A stretch of DNA of 64,000 nucleotides from the NCBI GenBank assembly GCA_022606425.2, contig JAHDVF020000016.1:1580501-1644500 (forward strand), written 5' to 3'. Position 1 is the first letter of the stretch. Each line of letters starts with the position of its first letter. The notes below the pieces were generated by a model that made no database searches, had not been told where the DNA came from, and worked only from the letters and a program-made list of their open reading frames with translations. The translations under genes and the position numbers were made by a program. This DNA is from Lepidostoma basale. Lineage: Eukaryota; Arthropoda; Insecta; Trichoptera; Lepidostomatidae. Positions 9,366 to 20,884 of the stretch are shown piece after piece.

Positions 9366-9836
9366 CCAATCAGATTAAATCACTTGAATTTTGTGTCTTC
9401 TTCTTCTTCAGCCTACTTCGCTACGCTGAATATTGGCCTTTTTTCTCTTCTCCGTGTATCATTGTGTGCATTTAAATCTGTAGACACTTTAGCTGTGAGG
9501 GTAGTTGTCTATAGAATTTATGGCAGTATTAGCAAAATACATGCATCAAACGTTTATTTTCTAAATATTTTGTGAATTTGGTGTACACTTGTATTTAAAA
9601 AATGTTTTTTATTTATTTATTTAAATGTATTTAGAACTTTTACCTGCTAACTAACCTTCCTACTCGGAATACATGAATGTACTGACGGTAATATGGAATA
9701 ATAAGTGTTTGAGTTTTGTATGGATTAATACGAAATATTTTTATTGTGCAACCTTATGTATAGCCAGACTATTATTACAAGGACTCTTGAAGGGAATCTC
9801 TAATAAAATACAAATTATCATAGTGATGAAAATAAA
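9366..9836. other. LINE tail remnant and AT-rich sequence
   Basis: A TCTTCTTCTTCTTC run at 9399-9412 followed by TACTTCGCTACG resembles the reverse of a (GAA)n-tailed LINE end like that at 48369. The rest is AT-rich without features. Confidence 0.4.
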
Positions 9837-9838
9837 TA

Positions 9839-10074
9839 CCGTATTTTAGCGACTGTAAGACGCTACGGACTAAGAGGCACCTTAATTTTTAAGCAATTAA
9901 AAAAAAACATTTAAAATCAAAGCCAGACTTAAAAAGATGCTTGTGAATCCCCTCAACTCATATTCGCCGCATCGGTGCATTGCCGCTGCCAGTTGAATCC
10001 AATGTTATTAGATAGAGATCGGTTTCCTGCAGCATCGAATCTATGGCGTGCGTCTTATAGTCCATAAAATACGG
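9839..10074. mobile_element. TA-target MITE, 236 bp
   Basis: Inverted termini CCGTATTTTAGCGAC and CCGTATTTTATGGAC are flanked by TA on both sides (9837-9838, 10075-10076). Subterminal repeats GTAAGACGC and GCGTCTTATAG are also inverted. The TA duplication suggests mobilisation by a Tc1/mariner-type transposase. No coding capacity. Confidence 0.75.
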
Positions 10075-10076
10075 TA

Positions 10077-11614
10077 AATTAATATTGGTAAAAAAAAACA
10101 GTATTCATCACTCAACTCTGATAATCCTTATGAACATTAAAAAAATTATTGTACTTCTACGGCGCGTACAGTTTACATATTTTTTGTTTTTATACGATTT
10201 ACGCACACGACTGTATGATTTCAAATAACATATTTGTCATTTGAATGTACTATAGTGCCATATCGAATCATAGTTGCAATAATTAATTTATTAATTATTT
10301 CATAACGCTATGAAGGTGTCATTGATTTTTGTTTATACATGTTTACGTAAATATGTTTTATTCACAATTTACTTGTGCAGTTTTACACTAATTTGTAATA
10401 ATATAATTATTATTTATAAATCGTTGTCCAGCAACATGAAAACTTTGATTTGTTACAAAACAATATATATTTTTTAATTGTAAACATCTTAAAATCTGTG
10501 TAAGACGCGAGTCAATTGACACAAACTTTAATAATTATACTTATAATATATTATTATTATATTATTAATGTAGAAATGTTGTTCTGATTCACCAAAATGT
10601 GTCAAATTTTAATTACTTTTTAGTTATTTAATAATATTGTTTTATATATATTTTTAAGTGTTAACCCTTTGAATACAACGCTTTAGAATTACGTCAATAT
10701 TTTATTTTAATATCAAAATATCTGGAATATATATTTTACTATTTCAGTAAGTATATATAAAAATATGCATCTCAAAGGATTAACACTAAAATGAAATAAT
10801 TTATTTACACCTATAAGGTGTTTGTTTTTGAACGATTTTTAAAACTATTTGAATGTATGAAAAATTTCATATTTTATATTTTTGTACATATTATTGTATA
10901 GATTCTTTAATTTTTATATTTAGATCTAAGAATGTAGCAAAGTATTTAAGTTTTATTATTATTTTTATGAATTATATTAGTTTAAGGGTTATTAAAAACA
11001 TCGAGTCTAGTTTAGTAAAAAAAACTTTTTTATATTTATTTATCTTTTGTTGTACTGTTTTTGCAACGTGATAATAAATCGAATGAATTGATACTCATTG
11101 TACTTACATTATTATTTTATTTATTTTTTTAATATTCTCACATAACACCCCCTCCTAATTTTATTTATTTTTAATTTGTCATCACTTTCGATGATTTCAA
11201 AAAGGTTTATAGGAAAAGTTCAAACATGGAGTAAAATATGTAATCAATATAAATGTATTTTTTTCTTCTCTTTATTATATACATATATCCAACATAATTT
11301 ACACAGAAGTATATACTATCATGAAATAAATAAATATCATCTATCTACATTTTTTATTGCAATAGCATTATACAATACTTACGTAATTATAAGAAAAGTT
11401 CTCTTTCAGATTACTTAAAAAAAAAGTTCATTTCGGTTTCAGCATTTTTGGATTATTTAAAACAAGCGTTTTTTGTGCTCAAACATTATTTTTCAAAAGT
11501 TTTATACATTTTCGCAAATAAAAAACAGTCAAATTAGTGAAGGGTTTTTAAAATAAATAACACTTTTTGAATAGTTGTAGTATTTTTATTAAGATGCATA
11601 AAGTTTTATAGGAA
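10077..11614. other. Long AT-rich stretch, no gene
   Basis: Very AT-rich sequence. Open frames at 10853-11071 and 11176-11418 encode only Phe/Ile/Tyr/Lys-rich peptides, as expected from base composition. No repeat family is recognised. Confidence 0.5.
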
Positions 11615-11805
11615 TTATTTTTAACGATTTTTTAGCCCTTTTTCACTTTTGAATTTATTTTTCTTAAGATGTTTCGAAGGCTTTATACCTTCATCATCCG
11701 GAGAACGATATAAACTGTCGTTATCATGTCGAGAAAAATAAACTCAAAATTGGAAAAATATTATTTTAATTCATAAAATATTCTTCATTATAGAATTCCA
11801 TGGTG
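11615..11805 (-). mobile_element. Family D hammerhead element
   Basis: Reverse hammerhead-like motif at 11662-11710: box CGGATGA, T, stem II GAAGG/CCTTC, GAAA, ACATC (stem III decayed). It is followed by an inverted right arm ATGTCGAGAAAAATAAACTC and the GGAATTCCA-like terminus GAATTCCATGGTGTTAA. Confidence 0.7.
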
Positions 11806-12394
11806 TTAAAATATAAAAATAATAACGATAAAATAATCTTTAAAAAAAGGTAATAAAATTAGTTTTCTAGCATTGCAAATTCGGTTACATTTTTGTTGTA
11901 TTTTCTCTGTTCTGGTGTTCTCTGGTACAGTTAAATATGAATGCAACCAATGGCGAAATAATTATATAAATCTTTGCCTATAGAGAGTACTTCAGGATAG
12001 CCTAAAGCGAGCGATGCATTAAACATTTAATATGTTTACGTCTCCTGAGCAAAAGCGAGACTTCTCGGTGAAATCACTCTCGCCAGATCAATCCGCCGAG
12101 AATCAGCCATCACTCAGTTTTATGGCGAAATAAATCTTATTTATAAAATATTACACTATTAAAAAGTTAAACGATTGTTTAAACTTAGTAAAAAGATGAA
12201 CATTCAATTCATAAGTCGTCTTATAAATATCTTTGTCTTCAAGATATAAATTATTATTAATGTACAGGATGAGTGATACTTGACAACGCTAACATAAATC
12301 CGTTTATACATATTTTATTGTTACCATTCCAACAGTGAACAAACTTTATCACTACACCGCGCTTTTTATTTTACGACACTATATGTTTTTTTCC
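11806..12394. other. No gene recognised
   Basis: Mostly AT-rich. The stretch 11990-12120 is slightly richer in GC and shows no repeat match or motif. Confidence 0.35.
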
Positions 12395-12640
12395 CTATTG
12401 TCAACCGGTTTCTATACTACTGTATCTTCATCATAACAGAATATTAATGTTGGTTATTTAAAAAAAAAGTCTTGTTTAGAGATTATAAATCTTCATATAT
12501 TTTTTATTATACTTGTTCTTGTTTTGGTTTGAGCAGCTCGCTGCTATGATTTTTGACGATAAATGTCTAAACAATCCTAGACAATAGCCGCAAGTGACCG
12601 AAACCGGTCAAAACTAGGAGGAGAATAAATTTATATAAAT
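12395..12640. ncRNA. Two degenerate hammerhead-like motifs (family K)
   Basis: A minus motif near 12403-12447 has ATGATGA, one A, stem ATAC/GTAT, GAAA, ACCGGT, then TGACAA. A plus motif near 12590-12615 has only the 3' half, GTGACC-GAAACCGGTC. Both boxes are mutated, but the GAAACCGGT block and order are kept. Confidence 0.5.
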
Positions 12641-12719
12641 AAACTATTTTTTATATTATCTTTTTCGCTGTAAATTGCCGAAATAATCATGAAAAATATT
12701 GCTTTAATAGCTGTTCTAT

Positions 12720-12930
12720 TTTTTTTAAATGTATTATATTTAAAAAATATATATTATCAACCTTTAAATAAATAAATAAATATTTACAATTTTTCGGTAA
12801 TTAATCAAAAGCATTAAATTTATTTTGATTAATCATTTTTTAAACTTAAATTCTGTAGGAAACGGCAGAAATTGTATGAATTTTTTTATCATTGAATAAG
12901 CTATAGTTCACTGGTTATCGAAACCGGTTG
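12720..12930. repeat. About 200-bp repeat, copy 1
   Basis: Aligns with 13815-14050, sharing GAAACGGCAGAAATTGTATGA and the AT-rich block before it. It is followed by TATCGAAACCGGTTGGCAA, a hammerhead-like 3' half, so the repeat is probably another hammerhead element arm. Confidence 0.65.
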
Positions 12931-13174
12931 GCAATACGAACATGAAAACAGATGGTGTTTAAACGTCTAAATAGGTTTTATTTCATTGTTTAACTTAGAA
13001 TTTTGTGTAGAATTTACTTTTTTAGCACCAAGCATTAACGTGGATTAGAAAGTTTTATTTTCGTAGTGAGGTTCATATTTGATTTAAATTTGTATTCAAT
13101 ACTATTTAATTAAATAATAACTGTTTTATATATTCTATTCTTCCATATAAAATTTTATATGGAAGACCGCATCG

Positions 13175-13243
13175 GTTAAAGTGTGACAGTCCATTATTTC
13201 TGCCTACCCCTTCCGGGAGACGGCGTGATGGTTAGTTAGTTTT
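13175..13243 (+). mobile_element. Short LINE-T 3' end
   Basis: Only the last 65 bp or so, from AGTGTGACAGTCCATT to GACGGCGTGATGG and GTTAGTTAG. Strongly 5'-truncated. Confidence 0.8.
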
Positions 13244-13814
13244 TTTTTTTTTGAAAATTTTTAGTATTTTCTAGATTTATAGCTCGGATGAATATTATTC
13301 ATTAGTTTAAAATGAAACCAGACTGCTTTTTGTAGTTTTTATTTACCCTTCCTTGACATAAATTTACGTATAGTTCAATTCACAAATATCTTATTAGCAT
13401 GTCTCTAATAAAAATATTTGTGATCTTTTTTTCTCGTGCGTTTTCAAGTACTGCTCCCCCTGTACGTCTTATAATTTATAATTCGGTTACATTTTGTTCT
13501 CCGGCGTCTGACTATTTCATAAATATTATAAATATGAAAGCTGTACCATTACAGGCCTAAAACAAGTCCACTGGGAAGAGGGATGTATCGGCATCTTTTG
13601 TCGAGCAAAAGAAATGCTCTTTTTGTCATTTTTGTTTCACAAATTGATTCATGTTCCGCTTGTCATTTTCAATATTTGAACAAGGAATAAATCATAATCA
13701 AACGAATGATTTCAATTCTTTCATTTTTTCAAGTATTGTGTTAAATTTATATTTTATCGCGTATAACCTAGACACATTTAGTTAACTGAAATATATTTTT
13801 ATTATTTGATTTTA
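13244..13814. other. No gene recognised
   Basis: AT-rich. I see no repeat or reading frame of note. Confidence 0.4.
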
Positions 13815-14052
13815 ATTATACATATTATTTGGATTTAAAAATATATATTATCAGTCTTTAAATATATAAATAAATATTTAAAAAATTTCGTTTATTAATC
13901 ATAAGCATTAAATATATTTTAATTAATCATTTTTTAAACATAGATTCTGTCGGAAACGGCAGAAATTGTATGATTTATTTTTAAAAATTCATCATTAAAT
14001 AAGTTATAGTTCATGGTTTCGCTCATAACCTAGCATCTTCAGGTATAGTCTT
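13815..14052 (-). repeat. About 200-bp repeat, copy 2, ending in a hammerhead-like motif
   Basis: Related to 12720-12930. Its right end, read on the minus strand (14008-14052), gives CTGAAGA (14036-14042), one T, stem II GCT/AGC with a long loop, then GAAAC. The box is fully consensus. Stem III is not the usual palindrome, so cleavage is doubtful. Confidence 0.55.
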
Positions 14053-14334
14053 AGTATCCAACAATTAAGCGTAAAATATTAATATTGAGATAATACAATA
14101 AATCATGCATTTTTTATTCTTGCACATCATCCCAGGACAGCTCACTGTCATAAACAGGTCATGCGACCTTAACTAAGAAGATTTATTTTTTTAATATATT
14201 TAAGGCGTTAAATAAATTAAAATCGTAGTTAATTGCGTAATAGGGGAAATGTAATAATCAAATTAAAAAATATATTTTGTTATATTTCTTATATAGTTAA
14301 ATTTTATTTAAACGGATAATTTTTCTACAGTTGA

Positions 14335-14715
14335 AATGTACAATATTAGAAAAAATTAAGGCGTTAACACTGTGGAATTCCATAATGACGAATCGTTTAT
14401 GAATTAAAACACTTTTTTTTTCCGCCAAAACAATGGATTATCTAAACTTAAGGCGTTAAAACTGCGGAATTCCATAATTACGATTTTTTAATGAGTTAAA
14501 ACCATGTTTCTTTCCACTTTTAGTAGTACTTATTATTTTTCTTGGCATGTTTCGATGCCTTTACACCTTTATCATCGGGAGAACAATATAAAGAACAATA
14601 TAACGAAAGATAAAAAGATTACATCGCTCTCCCGATGATGAATGTTTGAAGTCTTATTAGCACGTCAAAAAAAATAAACTTAGAATTGTAAAAAAAAAAC
14701 AATATTTTAATTCAT
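14335..14715. mobile_element. Family D elements, inverted pair with a family B terminus
   Basis: Minus-strand motif at 14541-14584 (CCGATGA, T, AAAGG...CATC, GAAA, ACATG) and plus-strand motif at about 14625-14665 (CCGATGATGAATG...) face each other. A D terminus (GTTAACACTGTGGAATTCC) occurs twice, near 14362 and 14455. A piece of the B terminus (CCGCCAAAACAATGGAT) lies between them. This is a composite of several insertions. Confidence 0.65.
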
Positions 14716-15394
14716 CAGTATTTCGTGATATGTATAATGCATAATTATATAATATTTAAAAAAATCCTTTATTGACTACGAGTAAAACCGGTCAACACAC
14801 ACGCGTTAAAAAAACGTATTAAAATTAAATATAAAAGTATTTAGTTTTAAATAACTTAAATAGTTAAATATTTAGATAAAACTTTTATTGCTTCTACAAT
14901 GGAAGATAATTCCACTGTACGCTTTAAGTGCCGTAATTAAATTTTACGTTTTATGTTTACTGACGTTCCGATTATCGAGTGTAGGTTTGAGTATTGCGTA
15001 GGTTTTCACAAATATTCGAAGTCTTAACCCAAGCCTTTGGTTTTTGTATTTTATTAATTTGTATTAAACTGTGTTTAGAGTTTTACGAAACGAAACCGTT
15101 TTCGCGTCATGGTTATTCTTAAGTACGTTAACCCTTCCCGCGCGTGCGACGTATATACGCGTGACGTTCATCTCATCACGCATATTAGCGTCACCCCCTT
15201 TTTTAAAAAAATGTATGTAGCCAATATTTCGTAAATATATAAAAAAAACATTTTATTATATATTCATTTTTGTTTTATACATATTTTTTTATATTAATAG
15301 TTTTTAGTGTTTTTTCTTATTATTTTCTTTACAATCGCGCAAACTTTAAGATTATATGAAATTTAGTTTTTTTCAGTAACATTAATATATTCGA
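14716..15394. other. No gene recognised
   Basis: AT-rich. A small CpG-bearing patch at 15130-15175 (CGCGCGTGCGACG) lies alone. Confidence 0.4.
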
Positions 15395-15535
15395 CGAAAT
15401 TCTGAGAAAGCGACGTGCGTGCATGACACGATGTATGAATGTAGAGGAAGCGAGATAATTATTTTAGGATAATACAATGTAACGGTTCGTTCTTTCTGCC
15501 TGTCCCTTCCGTGACTCGACATGATGGTTAGTTTA
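15395..15535 (+). mobile_element. LINE-T 3' end
   Basis: Last 140 bp, from the AGCGACGTGCGTGCATGAC block to GACATGATGGTTAGTTT. Several substitutions. Confidence 0.8.
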
Positions 15536-15710
15536 TTTTTTTCAAATATTTTATTGTTTAAAATTATAATTATTTATTTTTTACGCACATTTAGATGGTT
15601 TAACACTTTTTATTTTATTTACAATCACGCAAATTTATCAGTTTAATTCATCAATTTTTTTTAAAAACATTTAATTTAATATTACTGTTTAAAACTATAA
15701 ATATTTATGA

Positions 15711-15870
15711 TATTCTAACTATTTCACTGAAATCTCTTGAAGGAAGCTCATTATAAATAACTGGTCTAGTCTGTCGATGCCATCCAGCCTGGCGAAACCG
15801 GTTTCTGTCGAAATAAAGACAAAATTGGAAGTTGATATTAAAAAAACATCGTTTTATTTAATTTTTGTTT
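15711..15870 (+). mobile_element. Family A hammerhead element
   Basis: Ribozyme-like fold at 15765-15812: CTGTCGA (15771-15777), T, stem GCCA...TGGC, GAAA (15794-15797), ACCGGT, then a stem I strand TTCTGTCG. The typical A downstream block AATAAAGACAAAA follows. The upstream arm is an inverted partial copy of the A terminus. Confidence 0.7.
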
Positions 15871-16009
15871 ATAAATATTTATTTTTCTCGCACATTTAAA
15901 GGGTTTAACATGAAATTTTTGTCTCCGCAGTCCTATTGTATTGAAGTTTTTTCATTGTATTTTTACAAACACGTTTTGTTGTTACGGCATAGTTGAATCG
16001 TCAAAATTC

Positions 16010-16420
16010 TTCCAACCTTCGGTCAGTGTGCGTTAGCGTCATTCGCGTTTCGCGAAAGTCGGCAAGATTATTCATCGGGTTCGCTATGTTTTTGCGGTGT
16101 AGCGCGGGCGGTGCGTGGTTTGGCTCTGAAAAAAGTCGACTGTGATTTGCGAGCGCCCTCGACGCTGTCGAATTTCGTATTCAGGGCCCGTATTGCCGCG
16201 GTCCGAGTGCCGCTTTTTACCGTCTCCCGGAACGTATATTGACGTCGGCTCTGTCCGAGTCGGCCGTTGTGCACGTGTAATTAATTGCAGGGGGGTTCTG
16301 CTAAAACCCAGTGGACTTTGTTCTCAAAATTATTTACCGGAGGACCCAAATGTACACTTAATTTTTTTTAACGCCGTGAAAAAGCCGAATAGGTGCGATT
16401 AAGCAAACGGAGATTCATTT
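16010..16420. promoter_or_regulatory. GC-richer unique island, possible promoter or exon
   Basis: CpG-bearing sequence in an AT-rich setting, with TTTCGCGAAA (16047-16056), a TGACGTCG site near 16239 and a splice-acceptor-like TTAATTGCAGGG near 16280. An open plus frame of 86 codons (16142-16402) and a minus frame of 68 codons overlap. Neither has a recognisable domain. Lack of similarity to the repeats suggests single-copy sequence. Function unknown. Confidence 0.35.
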
Positions 16421-16444
16421 TTCTAAAATATAAAATATTAATAA

Positions 16445-16775
16445 TGTAATGATTTTAATGAAATCTTTTGATGGAAGTTCATTCTAAATAATAATTAAAT
16501 AAAACGTTATTTTTTTATAACTACTTTTACTTTTGTCTTTATTTCGATAGCGACTGGTTTCGCCAGTCTGGCTGGCATCGACAGACTGGTACGGAAATAT
16601 ATTGCATCTTCGTGGGTGTTTTGAACATGCTTCGGATATATACGAGTACTTTATCTTCGGATGTATGTAATAGCGATAGGCCAGTCTGGCGAAGCCAGCC
16701 AACGTGGCGAAACCGGTCGCTGTACAAATATAGCAAAAAGTAAAATTACTTATTAAAGATTATCGTTTTATTTGA
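16445..16775. mobile_element. Family A inverted pair
   Basis: Two family A units head to head. The minus unit (16445-16592) has stem II GCCAG/CTGGC, GAAA and ACCAGT. The plus unit (16675-16775) has GCCAGCCAACGTGGC, GAAA and ACCGGTC. Box sequences are mutated in the plus unit. About 85 bp separate the ribozyme regions. Confidence 0.7.
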
Positions 16776-16949
16776 CTGTGCTATAATATATAATATAATA
16801 AATTTTTGGGGAAAAAAATATCAGTAAAAACTGTTTTTTTTTTTAACTTAAAATAATTATATCACAAAGTTTCGTAGATATACTCCATATTCGAGTGTAT
16901 CAGTGGCAAATAACAATTTTAAAATTAGTACTTTTTACAGTGTTAAATG

Positions 16950-17640
16950 TTCTTTCTAAATTTACAATGGAGTTCCACAGTTTTAATATTTTTATTTATT
17001 TTCATTTAATTTTAATACTGAATATATAAAAATTATATAAATTGTTACTGAATCATAATTTCTATTATATTTTATCGTATAAACCTTGATAAAGATCAAG
17101 TTTTATATCCTTCTACCGATCCAACTTTCGAAACTTGTCAAAAAAATAAACTCAAAAGTGTAATAAAGAGTATTTTAATAATAGAAATATAACTTTGAGC
17201 AATCCCGAAATTTTAAAAATTAAAAAAACTATTAAAAATCTGCAACACTACAATATAAATAAATAATAAAATAATAATCAAATAAATTGAACGTCAAGTC
17301 CAACCTTTGATTTATTTCATTTGTTGTAAGTAATTACCTGAACCCCATTGAAAACTTTAAATTATTATTTTAAATTGAATCATAATATTTGTTATAACAA
17401 AAGCATAAACGTTCCAAAATGAATCTTTATAACATCTGTGAGATCATGTAAACAACAACAATTTTATAATATTTTTATAAATATGTATCTTTACTGAAGA
17501 AGAACTGTTCGTCCGAAACATGTTTATATAATTTTATTTTTAATAAAAGTGTTGCGAAAACAAAGTGCATAAAAAGAAAAATAGAAATATAGAGTATTTT
17601 AATTCAGAACAAAAATCGTCATCATGGAATTCTATACGCA
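16950..17640 (+). mobile_element. Family D element split by a family C insertion
   Basis: The D terminus appears near 16965-16995 (GGAGTTCCACAG). The D arm resumes at 17100-17179 (CTTTCGAAACTTGTC, AAAAATAAACTCAAAAGTG) and continues at 17591-17640 (TTTTAATTC...GGAATTCTA). The break is filled by a family C element with a 13-bp duplication. Confidence 0.75.
17180..17590 (+). mobile_element. Family C element with 13-bp target duplication
   Basis: Flanked by agagtattttaat at 17167-17179 and 17591-17603, giving a 411-bp insert. It begins inside the GIY-YIG remnant (ATAGAAATATAACTTTGAG...ATTAAAAAAACTATTAAAAAT) and runs through the hammerhead at 17488-17525 (CTGAAGA, A, GAAC...GTCC, GAAA, ACATGT). 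The end is a GTGTTGCGAAAACAAAGTGC arm. It is 5'-truncated relative to 58795-59272, as expected for target-primed insertion. Confidence 0.85.
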
Positions 17641-17649
17641 TTTAGATTA

Positions 17650-17960
17650 TTAAAATATAATATTTGTAGTGTTGCAGTAATTTTTTTAGATGTATTTTAT
17701 CCGCTGGGTTTTATTTTCGAAACCAGAGAACTACACTTTTGAGTCCACCATCTTAAGGCGGCAAAATTTGAAACGAAAAATTAACGCGGGAGAATGCAAT
17801 CGGATTTTTTGCACTTCGATCGGCTTCGGAAATTAATTTTCGTCATCGATGACGTACTGACTGATATGATACACCCAGTGGCGTTGGTTTTGCGATTACC
17901 CATTAAAATGCCGCTATCAGCTTCTGACTTTAAGCATTAGACCAACTTAAACAAAATTAA
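17650..17960. promoter_or_regulatory. Unique sequence with a 14-bp palindrome
   Basis: CGTCATCGATGACG at 17841-17854 is a perfect palindrome, in a 250-bp stretch less AT-rich than its surroundings and without repeat matches. It may be a binding site or conserved element. There is no direct evidence for function. Confidence 0.3.
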
Positions 17961-18555
17961 TTATATATTTATATAAAACTAATTAGAAACTGGTTTTTCC
18001 TGCATTTTTATTTAGGTTAGTTTCTTAAAATATTAAACAAACATTTATCTAATTAACGTACATATTATTTTGCAATTATTATTGCGTTATTTATTTGAAT
18101 CTCGTTTGAACTTTTTTTTTTATAAACCTGAAATAAATTTAGCAAAAACTCAAACAAAATTTTCATGTGTTTTGTTATTTTATTGTATTATTTTTTTGCT
18201 TATTTTTGTAACTGTTTGTGGAGGGGTGAATAAATAAAACAAAATAAAAAATATGTTTATTTCCTAATTTATACACATTTTACTAGTCACATTAACGCTT
18301 ATTTATATATCTAGTCTATAAGTATAAACATAGTGCGAATTTAACTATTTTTTTCAATTTCAAATACATTAATATTTTGAACTTTTAAAATAAATATAAA
18401 TTATTATATATATTGCACAAAATGTGTACATTAATCAATTGAATATATTTTATTATAATGTTACTTGTATTGAAAAAAATATAATGACTCATTTATATGG
18501 TCACACCTCACACTGAATACGAGGTATAAATATTTGATACAAAGTGCAGTTACGT
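17961..18555. other. AT-rich, no gene
   Basis: No open frame or repeat family is recognised. Confidence 0.45.
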
Positions 18556-18559
18556 ATTT

Positions 18560-19075
18560 TTATTGAATTTTCCAGAAGTTTTATTATATTTTAAGAGTGT
18601 GACATGTTTCGCTTTTCTAGGGTATGATCAAATGGAATTACAATTATCAATGTATCAATAAAATAGTATTTTATGCAGCAAGTAATATATAGCTTAATTT
18701 ATTACATTTATTATTTCTTGAGCAATCGTAAAAAAAACTCCATATTAATGCTAACGGAAAAATCTGTTTTGTAGAATTTCTATTATATTTTATCGGAATT
18801 ACAATTTCCTCTTTGTAGTCGCTAGATATGATACTACGAGTACTTTGATAATGCCTCAGCAAAGCGAAACATGCCATTTCTATAAAATATAATAAAACTT
18901 CTAGAAACCAGAAGTTTTCAATCGTAGTGATTATTTTTGTATTATATTTATTATTTCTTGAATATGCCTCGATAATGCCTTAGCATGCCGAAATATATCA
19001 ATCCCATAAAATATAATAAAACTTCTTGAAAACATACGATTTCATTAGTATTAAATATTTAATACGGAGTTTTAC
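18560..19075. mobile_element. Cluster of family H palindromic elements
   Basis: Three family H arms: minus at 18570-18640 (ATGTTTCGCTTTTC), an inverted pair at 18770-18930, and plus at 18960-19060. Each has the block GATAATGCC...GCGAAACATGTC followed by ATAAAATATAATAAAACTTC and the ACGTTTTCATTCG arm. In family H the hammerhead box is reduced to TTGATAA, but stem II and GAAAC-ATGT are kept. Confidence 0.65.
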
Positions 19076-19079
19076 ACCA

Positions 19080-19419
19080 ATGTTTAAGAAACAATAGAGA
19101 ACTACTCAAAAAAATATTGAATTAAAGTTAATTACAATTTTCACTAGTATTTCTTATTATTTGGTGGGACAATATAAGATTTTTTTAAATATATATTCTG
19201 CTTAAGGTAATTTAAAAATAAAGCCCTATTTTTTTAAACTGAATCGCAACCATTTTTATTTAATATTTCTTACGATGTTAACTAAAACTCTCCTTTTTGG
19301 AAATTCTTCGTTTGGATCTTCTGTTCTCGGCTTCTGAAACAAAATAAGGACAAATTATAATTTTAAGCTATAAAAATTAATCTTGAAAACATGTTGGGTT
19401 TAAATGTGTAAAATGTTAT
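19080..19419. other. No gene recognised
   Basis: AT-rich. The segment ACTCTCCTTTTTGGAAATTC near 19290 matches nothing else in the window. Confidence 0.35.
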
Positions 19420-19672
19420 TCACTGTTAAATTAAAACACTGTTTTAATATCAAAAATTGAGCTTCGGTAACCGGTGTTAGCATCGTCAGGTGTTACAATA
19501 AACTGGTAATTTTGGTAACAAAACTTACGATTTTGGTAACATCGGTTACCGAAACAGCTGTCGCGACGATTTTATAAAAAAATCAACTAAATTTTTGATA
19601 TTAAAACAGTGTTTTTAATTTAACAGTGAATAATGTTAAAATATGGAGGCGTTTCCGCCAAAACAATGGATT
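19420..19672. mobile_element. Family B element, inverted arms
   Basis: The left arm (19425-19500) holds a minus-strand partial motif CTGACGA, T, GCTAACACCGGTTACC. The right arm (19525-19570) holds a plus motif with box CTTACGA, a 6-bp stem II GGTAAC/GTTACC, GAAA, ACAGCTGT and C. The right terminus is CCGCCAAAACAATGGAT. The left copy lacks the GAAAC-stem III side. Confidence 0.75.
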
Positions 19673-19689
19673 ACCAAATTAAATGTTAT

Positions 19690-19890
19690 AATTTACATAT
19701 CATATTTGTAAACAATTTTATAATATTTTAAATATGTATCTTTATAATATGTATCACTGAAGAAGGACTGGTTGTCCGAAACATGTCTAATATGTAATTT
19801 TAATAGTGTTGTATATACAAAGTGTATAAAAAAATAAAAAGACAAATAAAACATCTACAACAAAAAAGTATGGCGAACATAGAATAAAAT
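19690..19890 (+). mobile_element. Family C hammerhead arm
   Basis: Carries a near-intact ribozyme at 19752-19795: CTGAAGA (19757-19763), extra A, GGAC/GTCC, GAAA (19778-19781), ACATGT, C at 19787. Stem I has one mismatch (TATCA with TAATA). It ends with TATACAAAGTG and then the inverted terminal block CTACAACAAAAAAGTATGGCG. Confidence 0.8.
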
Positions 19891-20059
19891 AATGATATTG
19901 GTTTATTTTCATACACCTATTGTTTAAAAATAATTGACGATGTGTTAAATCAATGTGTAGATTAGAAATATATATTTTTCATTACTGTTTCCATTCTTAT
20001 TAATGCATTAAAATAATATGCTCAAAGCATTTTTTTCCAATTCATAAAAAGGAACCAAA

Positions 20060-20245
20060 TTTCAGATTAAATATTTTTTTTATGAATTCAAACACGTTGT
20101 TATTCAATTCATAAGTTTATTTTTCACGACCAGTTTTGAAGGTATTATACCTTCATCTATGATAGAGTATATCTTTTTTCCAGTGTTTTGATTCACAAAA
20201 AAACATGATTGTGGAATTCCTCAATATTAACGAGTTAAGTTTATA
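20060..20245. mobile_element. Family D element, degraded
   Basis: Arms TTTATGAATTCAAACACG and TGTTTTGATTCACAAAAAA and the terminus TGGAATTCCTC identify family D. The ribozyme region (GAAGGTATTATACCTTC) keeps stem II but has lost the box and the GAAAC palindrome. Confidence 0.6.
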
Positions 20246-20689
20246 AAATATGTTAATTTGTTTTTTAAAATATGTTGTTAATTATAATTTTAATATTTAA
20301 TGTAATTTGTGTTATATAACTGATTGACTGACAAAAACTGTGTTAATTTTATGTTATAAAATTATACCTGATTTAACAAAAAATACTAAATATTATGCGT
20401 AAGTAATTAACACGTAAAATAATAAAATATATTTTTTACAAATAATCTAATGCTCTCCTGATTTCGTTATAATTCTCATTTAATTCGAAATTTATAAAAC
20501 GCGTATTTTCATACGTAATATTTTCTACGTAAACCTCGTTAAATAGAACTCATAATAACGAATACTCCGATACAACCACTCAGCACCTTTGTATAATTAC
20601 TAGCCTTTATGTTTATAACACCAATTAGGATCAAAAACTCATTTTTGACTTTTTTTATACATTGTACCCTTTATAATGACAAGAACACC
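20246..20689. other. AT-rich, no gene
   Basis: No recognisable feature. Confidence 0.4.
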
Positions 20690-20868
20690 AAGAATGGACC
20701 GCCACACTACTCGATCCTGATGCATCTCTATAGCTTCCTCTTCATTCAGCGAGTCATACACGCACGTCGATTATTCCGACTTCTAACATGGCCGACCTTT
20801 AAAATTTTATTAATTTGGTCATGCCAAGTTTTCCTCGGTCTCCCACGACTCCGTACCATTATATCAGC
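20690..20868 (-). mobile_element. LINE-T 3' fragment
   Basis: Minus-strand copy starting inside the 3' UTR (GGACCGCCACACTACTCGAT) and extending to the GRPR.TW-coding block (GGTCATGCCAAGTTTTCCTC). The extreme tail is missing. It abuts LINE-D. Confidence 0.75.
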
Positions 20869-20884
20869 CCTCAATTTATGATGG

